Positions 1 through 4,537 of a stretch of DNA of 6,240 nt are shown here, in pieces (positions within the stretch are counted from its first letter, which is position 1; the number at the start of each line of letters is the position of its first letter). This DNA is from JBBQVO01 sp038211505 (GTDB lineage: Bacteria > Chloroflexota > Dehalococcoidia > DSTF01 > JACRBR01). A program made the translations under genes and the position numbers. Location of the stretch: contig JBBQVO010000183.1 in assembly GCA_038211505.1 (NCBI GenBank), forward strand, positions 1-6,240, written 5' to 3'. The notes below the pieces were generated by a model. It did no database searches. It had not been told where the DNA came from and was given only the letters and a program-made list of their open reading frames with translations.

Positions 1-177
1 GGGTTTCGCGCGGTTGACAGTGACGAAGCCAGAACGAGGCTTACCGCGTTGCGCGATCTCTATGAGCCGTATGTGAGCGCTCTCGCGTCAATGATGCTCA
101 TCGAACTGCCCGACACGATGCCATCGGAAGAGCGCGCCGACGACTGGCAGACCACGGAAGCGAACGCCACCCACTAG
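1..177 (+). CDS. C-terminal fragment of an unidentified protein (possibly an ion-channel family protein)
   Basis: The first plus-strand frame is open from base 1 to a TAG at 175-177, giving 58 residues; the start lies outside the window. The fragment has an arginine-rich amphipathic stretch, then a LYEPYVSALASMMLIELP-type segment and an acidic, polar tail ending NATH. I do not firmly recognise it. The YEPYV-ALA-LP pattern reminds me of the cytoplasmic C-terminal tails of some bacterial two-TM (Ion_trans_2) potassium-channel-like proteins, but no pore or selectivity filter is visible, so this is only a weak recollection. Composition and codon use look like genuine coding sequence. It converges on the methyltransferase gene, with 41 bases between the two stop codons and no convincing terminator. 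Confidence 0.5.
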   Translation, partial: GFRAVDSDEARTRLTALRDLYEPYVSALASMMLIELPDTMPSEERADDWQTTEANATH

Positions 178-218
178 GCGTCGCCCGAAATGCTACGAAT
201 CGAGCGCTATGGCGACCG

Positions 219-944
219 CTACCCCTTCCGGCCCACCGCCAGCAGATTCACCCGCAGATCCTTCAGCGCATCGAAGCGGTTGACGACGCGCTCGAACCCG
301 ACGCCCGCGGCGTACGTCGGAGTGCTGAACGCCAGGTACTCCGGCTCCGTCTCGAACTGATACAGATGCTCGACATCCATCCCCGCCGACTCATACAGCG
401 ACCGCATGCGCCGCGCCGTGTTCGCGTTGTACACCGTTGGGAACACGTCGTGCACATCGACGCCGCGCCATGAATTAAAGCGGCGGTGAAATGAATACGG
501 CATCAGCGCCGAACTGATCGTCACATAGTGCCAGCGATTCGGCGTCAGGATCAGCAGCCGTCCGCCGGGCTTGAGCACGCGCGCCAGCTCACCGAACACC
601 AGCTCCGGCTGCGTCAGGTGTTCCGCGACATGACTCGAGATAGCGATATCGAACGTCTCGCTGCGAAACGGCAACGCCGCCAGATCGGCGCGCGCAGCGG
701 CATCGATGTTCCGGTTGCCCTTCGGCTCATCCGTGACATCGATGCCCGCGATCAGCCGCGGCCGCTGCACATCATCGAACTGATACTGAAACACGCGCCC
801 GGAGCCGCAGCCAGCGTCGAGCATGACATCGCCGCGCCGCACGTGATCGTGAATCACGTCCGAGAAGCGATCGTACATCCCGCGGAACTGTGGCGGATAA
901 AAGCGTTCGCGCAACTCGCGCTTTCGGAATTTCAGCAGCGCCAT
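219..944 (-). CDS. Class I SAM-dependent methyltransferase (Methyltransf_11 type)
   Basis: A 241-residue protein that probably transfers a methyl group from S-adenosylmethionine to an unidentified substrate in the cytoplasm. Visible in the sequence: motif I LDAGCGSGR at residues 42-50; an acidic residue after the second strand (GID, D69) suited to binding the SAM ribose; the SSHVAEHL segment at 103-110; and VLKPGG followed by LLILTPN at 123-136. These make a complete Rossmann-type methyltransferase core. The C-terminal 100 residues are probably a substrate cap and contain no motif I can assign. The ATG at 944 was chosen because it lies 2 bases after the stop of the upstream HAAS-like gene and the family-like sequence begins there. 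The longer open frame extends 115 arginine/glycine-rich residues over that gene and looks like a GC artefact. There is no strong Shine-Dalgarno, so translation is probably coupled. It is the last gene of the five-gene cluster. Confidence 0.88.
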   Translation of the reverse strand: MALLKFRKRELRERFYPPQFRGMYDRFSDVIHDHVRRGDVMLDAGCGSGRVFQYQFDDVQRPRLIAGIDVTDEPKGNRNIDAAARADLAALPFRSETFDIAISSHVAEHLTQPELVFGELARVLKPGGRLLILTPNRWHYVTISSALMPYSFHRRFNSWRGVDVHDVFPTVYNANTARRMRSLYESAGMDVEHLYQFETEPEYLAFSTPTYAAGVGFERVVNRFDALKDLRVNLLAVGRKG

Positions 945-946
945 CG

Positions 947-1336
947 TCAGCCCGGCCACGCGTAGGCGAGCGCGACGATCATGATCGCGAACACCGACAG
1001 CATCAGCGCGATCGCCAGCCGCGGCGACGGCAGATGCCGTTCGCGATGGCGCTCCAGCACCAACGCGCCCAAAGGCTGCACCAGCGGCCGGCGCAGCGCC
1101 CCTGCCCCGCACGACGATTGCATCGCCCGCCCGAGCGCCGACGGATCGCCCAGCTCGACGAGCGCCGTCCGCAGCGCGTCCTCCGCGCCCGCGCCCTGCA
1201 ACTCGCTCGCGCGCGCCGCGTCGTCGATGTGAGCGCGCAGTTCGTCGCGCGCCGCCTGCTGCTCCGCGAGCGAGCCGCCCATTGCCCACGACATCTCGTT
1301 CAGGTACGCGTCGATGACCCGCTCGCGATCGATCAT
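947..1336 (-). CDS. Small HAAS/DUF1700-like membrane protein paired with PadR
   Basis: A 129-residue protein. Residues 1-72 form a charged helical domain (YLNEMSWAM, then an ARDELRAHIDDAA helix, then EDALRTALVELGDPSALGRAM). This is the pattern of HAAS/DUF1700-type helical bundles, which end in a conserved LG-P segment and are typically encoded next to PadR regulators. A basic linker (residues 80-105, two prolines after arginines) leads to one hydrophobic helix at about 107-126, close to the C-terminus, so the protein is probably tail-anchored with its helical domain in the cytoplasm. The start at 1336 shares an ATGA with the padR stop, which strongly supports it over an in-frame ATG 144 bases upstream inside padR. 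The role is inferred from known PadR/HAAS pairings: a membrane-bound partner that modulates the repressor or senses an envelope signal. No catalytic residues are apparent. Confidence 0.75.
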   Translation of the reverse strand: MIDRERVIDAYLNEMSWAMGGSLAEQQAARDELRAHIDDAARASELQGAGAEDALRTALVELGDPSALGRAMQSSCGAGALRRPLVQPLGALVLERHRERHLPSPRLAIALMLSVFAIMIVALAYAWPG

Positions 1337-1674
1337 CGGCCGCCGCCCGCGCCGTCGAGCACTTTCGCCATTGCCGCCGAGAACGCCGACCACTCGCTGC
1401 GTTTGCTCTTCAGCTCGGCGATGCCCGCCTTCGTGATCGCGTATCGCTTGCGGCTCGGCGTTCCGACGCTCTGCTCCCACGCGCCCGCGATCAACCCGCG
1501 ATCCTCCATGCGATGCAGAATCGGGTACAGCACGCCCTGCCCGAGCGTCAGCGCGTCGTCGCTGCGCGCCCGCATCTCCTTCGCGATCTGGTACCCGTGC
1601 AGCGGCCCCTCGACGAGGATCGCCAGCACGACCGTCGCCGTATTCCCTTTCAGCAGCTCCCGATCGAATCTCAT
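1333..1674 (-). CDS. PadR-family transcriptional regulator
   Basis: A 113-residue winged-helix DNA-binding protein, the usual size of the short PadR subfamily with one C-terminal dimerisation helix. Visible features: the N-terminal helix with LLKGNTATVVLAIL; the family hallmark LHGYQI at residues 25-30; the recognition-helix region LGQGVLYPILHRMEDRGLI at 44-62; and the wing RKRYAITKAG at 75-84. It probably represses transcription as a dimer and is released by a ligand or a partner protein. The ATG at 1674 has a GAGG Shine-Dalgarno (plus-strand positions 1679-1682), 4 bases upstream of the start. It overlaps the following HAAS-like gene by 4 bases and starts 34 bases after the second Rieske gene, so it is probably part of the same transcript. 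Autoregulation through the palindrome upstream of the operon is plausible but not shown. Confidence 0.93.
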   Translation of the reverse strand: MRFDRELLKGNTATVVLAILVEGPLHGYQIAKEMRARSDDALTLGQGVLYPILHRMEDRGLIAGAWEQSVGTPSRKRYAITKAGIAELKSKRSEWSAFSAAMAKVLDGAGGGR

Positions 1675-1678
1675 ATCG

Positions 1679-1682
1679 CCTC
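1679..1682 (-). promoter_or_regulatory. Ribosome binding site of padR
   Basis: The minus strand reads GAGG 4 bases before the padR ATG. It is the only clear Shine-Dalgarno within the downstream part of the cluster and lies in the 34-base gap after the second Rieske gene. The other internal junctions are overlaps or a 2-base gap and appear to rely on translational coupling. Confidence 0.6.
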
Positions 1683-1708
1683 AGTATGCCAGAGCGTCGC
1701 TCATGCGC

Positions 1709-2284
1709 TCACGTTGTCCACGGCGGCCGGATCGCGCGAGCGGTGTTGTCTTTCCCGCCCTTCGTCACATCATCCAGATGCACCGTCACATCTCGCTCGG
1801 TCGCACTGATGCGAAACGTATCGAGGCTGCGCGGCGCCGGCCCGTACACGCGCAGCCCAGCCTTTGTGAACCGCGACCCGTGGCACGGACAATCGAAGAT
1901 GCCACGCACGTCCCGGACGTGCTCGTCGACGAGATCATCGCGCCACTTCACCGAACAATGCAGGTGCGTGCACAGCGATCGCATCGCGAGCAGCCCGCCC
2001 GGCGCGGCCGGCGGCGCAAACGGATCCGGCTGGTACGATCCTTCGTCTTGAGCCAGATGCACGAGGAAGAAGCTGCCGTCGTCCGAAAGTCTCGGCGGAT
2101 ATCCGGGTAACGGCACGTCGCCCCGTGCGATCGTCTGCGTCGACGGCTTGTCGCGGCTCGCTCCCGAACGCGCAAACGCCACGACGACGCCACCAGCGGT
2201 CAGCGCGCCAGCGCCGAGTGCCGACCAGAGCAGCACTTTCAGCGTCCGCCGTTTCGTTGCATCCGGCGCTACATCCGAAGTCAT
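1709..2284 (-). CDS. Membrane-anchored Rieske [2Fe-2S] protein, second of a tandem pair
   Basis: A 191-residue Rieske protein, probably an electron-transfer subunit of a quinol-oxidising (bc/b6f-like) complex on the outer face of the cytoplasmic membrane. A KRRTLK basic stretch (11-16) precedes one hydrophobic helix at about 14-37. Box I is CTHLHC (105-110) and box II is CPCHGS (132-137). By family knowledge C105, H107, C132 and H135 ligate the cluster, and C110-C134 can form the disulfide typical of high-potential Rieske proteins. GPAPRSLD at 149-155 matches the conserved Pro loop. Two oddities: box I has His (H109) where Gly is usual, and the residue two after the box II Ser is Phe (F139) rather than the potential-raising Tyr. 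The spacing between boxes is about eight residues longer than in mitochondrial proteins. The ATG at 2284 overlaps the upstream Rieske stop as ATGA; the longer open frame only runs over that gene. Confidence 0.92.
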   Translation of the reverse strand: MTSDVAPDATKRRTLKVLLWSALGAGALTAGGVVVAFARSGASRDKPSTQTIARGDVPLPGYPPRLSDDGSFFLVHLAQDEGSYQPDPFAPPAAPGGLLAMRSLCTHLHCSVKWRDDLVDEHVRDVRGIFDCPCHGSRFTKAGLRVYGPAPRSLDTFRISATERDVTVHLDDVTKGGKDNTARAIRPPWTT

Positions 2285-2913
2285 GCGCGAGTCCCCGGCC
2301 AAGGAAGCGCTCGTCGCGGATTGTCGACATCGCCGCTCCGGCGCTTCCCCGTATTCACAATCAGGTTGCCGCCCTTGTCTACGCTCAGCTCCATCGTGTC
2401 CATCGATCGCGGGGCCGGCCCCGCGATCCGCACCCCCGCCTTCGTATACGTCGACCCGTGACAGTTGCAGTTGAACCATCCCCTTCGACCAAGCGTATCG
2501 GCGCTCGCGACGAAGCTCTCCTTCCACGGCACGGTGCAGCCGAGATGCGGGCACTTCCACCACAACGCCAGCAGTCCGCCCTCGGTCGCATGCGGATCGC
2601 CCGCGATTCGCCCTTCGTCAGAGGCAAGGTTCACGAGCAGGAAATGCCCATCGAAGTTTGCCTTCGGCAGATCGCCCACCTTCGGCACGTCCGTCGCCAA
2701 CACCGCCACCGGCCCACCGAACGGCTCCACCTTCCGCGGGTACAACGTGTTCACAACCGAGGCCCCGATCCCCCCAACCGACGCGAACATCGCCCCCCAA
2801 AACGCCAACTTCAACACCCCCCGCCGCGTTACCGGAGGCATCGCAGGCGTGGCACCCGCCTGCACCATCGCCGGTGGCAGCGACGGCTCGTGGACGACGA
2901 CGTCGCGACTCAT
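2281..2913 (-). CDS. Twin-arginine-type Rieske [2Fe-2S] protein, first gene of the cluster
   Basis: A 210-residue Rieske protein resembling the iron-sulfur subunit of b6f/bc-type quinol oxidases. After a 29-residue polar leader, TRRGVLKLAFWG (29-40) looks like a twin-arginine motif followed by one uncleaved membrane helix (about 36-56), the usual way Rieske proteins are exported folded. Box I is CPHLGC (121-126) and box II is CNCHGS (149-154). C121, H123, C149 and H152 should bind the [2Fe-2S] cluster, and C126-C151 is positioned for the disulfide. The box II Ser (S154) and the following Tyr (Y156) that raise redox potential are both present. The Pro loop is GPAPRSMD (165-172). The C-terminus (DVDN...RALPW) resembles that of the neighbouring Rieske protein (DN..ARAIRPPW), suggesting an old tandem duplication. 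The start has a strong Shine-Dalgarno and a good promoter. No cytochrome b gene follows. Confidence 0.94.
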   Translation of the reverse strand: MSRDVVVHEPSLPPAMVQAGATPAMPPVTRRGVLKLAFWGAMFASVGGIGASVVNTLYPRKVEPFGGPVAVLATDVPKVGDLPKANFDGHFLLVNLASDEGRIAGDPHATEGGLLALWWKCPHLGCTVPWKESFVASADTLGRRGWFNCNCHGSTYTKAGVRIAGPAPRSMDTMELSVDKGGNLIVNTGKRRSGDVDNPRRALPWPGTRA

Positions 2914-2916
2914 GTA

Positions 2917-2923
2917 CCCTCCC
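2917..2923 (-). promoter_or_regulatory. Strong ribosome binding site for the first Rieske gene
   Basis: The minus strand reads GGGAGGG, 3 bases before the ATG at 2913, a near-perfect Shine-Dalgarno with slightly short spacing. It confirms that start codon. Confidence 0.75.
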
Positions 2924-2939
2924 GAACAAGCTAGACGGT

Positions 2940-2962
2940 TATATAGTAATACTATCTATATA
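2940..2962. promoter_or_regulatory. Nested AT-rich palindromes, candidate repressor operator
   Basis: TATATAG (2940-2946) and CTATATA (2956-2962) form a perfect inverted repeat around 9 bases. Nested within it, ATAGTA (2943-2948) and TACTAT (2950-2955) form a second perfect inverted repeat around one base. Both overlap the -10 element of the predicted promoter, which is where a dimeric repressor would block RNA polymerase. PadR proteins bind AT-rich dyads in general, and a padR gene lies in the operon, so it is the natural candidate; this link is inference. Confidence 0.45.
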
Positions 2963-2971
2963 CAACCGCAA
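2943..2971 (-). promoter_or_regulatory. Predicted sigma70-type promoter of the Rieske/padR cluster
   Basis: On the minus strand, TTGCGG (plus positions 2966-2971) and TACTAT (2943-2948) are separated by exactly 17 bases, a good match to -35/-10 geometry. Transcription would start near 2936, giving a leader of about 23 bases with the GGGAGGG site. The region is a conspicuous AT-rich patch in otherwise GC-rich DNA. The -10 element lies inside a palindrome. Confidence 0.55.
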
Positions 2972-3020
2972 CGAGCAAGACGGTCGCAGGAGAACACGAC
3001 GACACGGTGCGCGCGCCAAC

Positions 3021-3049
3021 CCTAATCGGTGGAAATCTGTGAAATCTGC
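3021..3049. repeat. Short intergenic repeat, copy 1
   Basis: A 29-base segment starting CCTAATCGGTGG and continuing with GAAATCT units. It matches copy 2 at 3139 with two substitutions and one single-base indel. Internally it is a near-tandem of a 9-10 base unit, GTGGAAATCT then GTGAAATCT. Orientation and function are unknown. Confidence 0.65.
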
Positions 3050-3138
3050 ATCGCCCTCACGAGCGCGCGAGCCAGGGTGGTTCGTCCGTCGCCGCGAGAC
3101 GCGATCAATCGTCGGTCGCAGCGTCTAAGCTCGCCCGA

Positions 3139-3171
3139 CCTAATCAGTGGAATCCGTGAAATCTGTGGTTT
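3139..3171. repeat. Short intergenic repeat, copy 2
   Basis: Starts CCTAATCAGTGG and contains three successive units that begin GTG: GTGGAATCC, GTGAAATCT and GTGGTTTCC (the last runs slightly past the aligned end). It lies about 118 bases from copy 1 in the same orientation, between hisS and the Rieske operon. The sharply conserved CCTAATC edge in both copies suggests a defined element rather than chance similarity. Confidence 0.65.
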
Positions 3172-3191
3172 CCCCCGGTGCCTCAGGGGGA
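3171..3191 (-). other. G/C hairpin overlapping the hisS stop codon
   Basis: TCCCCC (3171-3176) and GGGGGA (3186-3191) can pair around a 9-base loop that contains the hisS stop. On the hisS transcript the stem is followed by AACCACAG, not a U tract, so it does not qualify as a normal intrinsic terminator. It could slow polymerase or protect the 3' end, or be chance in GC-rich DNA. Confidence 0.3.
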
Positions 3192-4487
3192 CTGGGCGAC
3201 GACAGCAGGCACATCCGCGATCGCCACGCGTCGCTCATCGTGATCAGCGAGGTTCCGCAGCATCACCTCGCCCTTCGCCATCTCGTCGGCGCCGATGATC
3301 GCCACGAAGCGTGCGCCCTTCGCGCCGGCATGACGCATCTGCGCCTTCAAGCTGCGTCCACCCGCGCCGATGATCGCCTCGCACCCCGCATCGCGCACCG
3401 CCGCCGCGAGCTTGAGCGCCGCGATCGCCGCCACCGCCGTCAGGTCCGCGATGTACAACGCCGGCGGCGCCGGCATCGGCACGCCCGCCTCTTGCCGCTT
3501 GAGATTGATGATCAGCCGCTCGAACCCGCTGCCGAATCCCACGCCCGCCGTCGGCGGCCCGCCCAGCAGTTCGACGAGGCCGTCGTAGCGGCCGCCGCTC
3601 CCCATGCTGCTCTGCGATCCCTCGATCAGCGGGTGAAACTCGAACACTGTCCGCGTGTAGTAGTCGAGCCCCCGCACTAGCTGCTCGTCGATGGTGTACT
3701 CGATCCCGATCGCCGCGAGATATTCGCGCAGCCGCGCGAAGTGCTCGCGGCACGGATCGCACAAATACTCATGCAGACGGGGAGCGCCGGCGATCGCCTT
3801 CGCGCAGCGTTGATCTTTGCAATCGAGGAGCCGCAGCGGGTTCTTCTCGAAGCGCATGCGGCAGTCCGGGCAGATCTCCGGCAGCAGCGGACGATAGTAC
3901 GCCCGCAGAGCCTCGATGTACGCCGGCCGGCATACCTGATCGCCGATCGTGTTGAGCTTCACCGTGAAATCGCGCAGCCCCAGCTCGCGATAGAACGTTG
4001 CCAGCAGCTCGATCACCTCCGCATCGACGAGCGGATCGCCATCGCCGATCGCCTCGACGCCGAACTGCGTGTGCTGCCGGTAGCGCCCCGCCTGCGGCCG
4101 GTCGTAGCGAAAGTTCGGGCCGATGTAGTAGAGCCGCACCGGCTGTGGCAGGCTCGACATGCCGTGCTCGATGTATGCCCGCATCACATTCGCCGTGCCC
4201 TCGGGCCGCAGCGCCAGCTTGTCGCCGCCCCGATCGTCGAAGAGGTACACCTCCTTCTCGACGATGTCGCTGCCAGCCCCCGATGTCCGCAAAAAGACGC
4301 CGGCGAACTCGAAGATCGGCGTGTCGATGCGCCGGTAACCGAACCTTTCGCATACGCGCTCGGCCGTGTCGCGCACGAACTTCCAGTACGGCCAATCGTC
4401 CGGCAGCACGTCCGATGTGCCGCGCGGGGCAGCGTATTTTTGCGGTTTTGAGGGTTGTTCCGGAGTTGACATGGTGTTCGCCAGCAT
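3183..4487 (-). CDS. hisS: Histidine--tRNA ligase
   Basis: Cytoplasmic class II aminoacyl-tRNA synthetase that activates histidine with ATP and charges tRNA-His. The 434 residues match the usual bacterial length. In order: APRGTSDVLP near the N-terminus (20-29); LALRPEGT (91-98); motif 2 FRYDRPQAGRYRQHTQFGVEAIG-type segment (126-148); the histidine-specific LVRGLDYYTRTVFEF (270-284); motif 3 GGRYDGLVELLGG (298-310) with GFGSGFERL (317-325); then a C-terminal anticodon-binding domain (about 343-428). The insertion domain keeps six cysteines (C206, C209, C223, C228, C243, C246) in CPDC/CDPC arrangement, probably a zinc site as in many bacterial homologues. Two starts are possible, 4487 and 4472 (MSTPEQ); neither has a Shine-Dalgarno. 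I give the longer one, and the shorter is equally plausible. The gene is transcribed divergently from rel. Confidence 0.97.
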   Translation of the reverse strand: MLANTMSTPEQPSKPQKYAAPRGTSDVLPDDWPYWKFVRDTAERVCERFGYRRIDTPIFEFAGVFLRTSGAGSDIVEKEVYLFDDRGGDKLALRPEGTANVMRAYIEHGMSSLPQPVRLYYIGPNFRYDRPQAGRYRQHTQFGVEAIGDGDPLVDAEVIELLATFYRELGLRDFTVKLNTIGDQVCRPAYIEALRAYYRPLLPEICPDCRMRFEKNPLRLLDCKDQRCAKAIAGAPRLHEYLCDPCREHFARLREYLAAIGIEYTIDEQLVRGLDYYTRTVFEFHPLIEGSQSSMGSGGRYDGLVELLGGPPTAGVGFGSGFERLIINLKRQEAGVPMPAPPALYIADLTAVAAIAALKLAAAVRDAGCEAIIGAGGRSLKAQMRHAGAKGARFVAIIGADEMAKGEVMLRNLADHDERRVAIADVPAVVAQSP

Positions 4488-4537
4488 AGCAGCCGAATCT
4501 GATCGCGGCGAACCGCTGCTACACTACAAGCAGAGAC
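4488..4537. promoter_or_regulatory. Short divergent hisS/rel control region
   Basis: Only 50 bases separate the two start codons, so both promoters must lie here or inside the coding sequences. On the plus strand TACACT (4520-4525) could be a -10 element for rel; no good -35 or Shine-Dalgarno is visible, so a very short or leaderless transcript is possible. TAGCAGC (4487-4493) and GCTGCTA (4515-4521) form a perfect 7-base inverted repeat, and a further AGCAG occurs at 4529-4533. Whether any regulator binds it is unknown. Confidence 0.4.

Larger units (their letters stand above)
2914..3182. other. Intergenic region between hisS and the Rieske cluster
   Basis: These 269 bases contain no credible gene on either strand; the open frames crossing them are low-complexity overlaps of neighbouring genes. 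The right part holds two copies of a short repeat and the left part the operon promoter. I see no RNA gene or riboswitch. Bases 2972-3020 and 3050-3138 show nothing I can interpret. Confidence 0.7.

Noticed and set aside
178..218. Possible bidirectional terminator between the convergent genes (GTCGCC at 180-185 with GGCGAC at 211-216)
   Set aside because: Only a 6-base stem around a 25-base loop, with no T tract on either side.
219..944. Methyltransferase as a quinone-biosynthesis (UbiE/MenG-type) enzyme serving the Rieske proteins
   Set aside because: Attractive from context, but beyond the general SAM-binding motifs I see no UbiE/MenG signature, so the substrate is left open.
945..1289. 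N-terminal 115-residue extension of the methyltransferase
   Set aside because: It is Arg/Gly-rich without structure and overlaps the HAAS-like gene in another frame; the ATG at 944 fits the family and the operon junction.
1675..1708. Independent promoter for padR in the gap after the second Rieske gene
   Set aside because: A CATACT resembling a -10 lies close to the start, but the only -35-like TGGACA is about 26 bases away, too far.
890..2110. A 406-codon plus-strand open frame antisense to the HAAS-like, padR and second Rieske genes
   Set aside because: The translation is low-complexity, rich in Arg, Ala, Pro and His, with no domain. It runs opposite well-recognised genes and is typical of GC-rich shadow frames.
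2285..2563. N-terminal extension of the second Rieske protein
   Set aside because: It covers the upstream Rieske gene in another frame, and the ATGA overlap gives a clear start at 2284.
3021..3171. The two short repeats as a CRISPR array
   Set aside because: Only two imperfect copies, 118 bases apart, with internal tandem structure and no regular spacers or cas genes.
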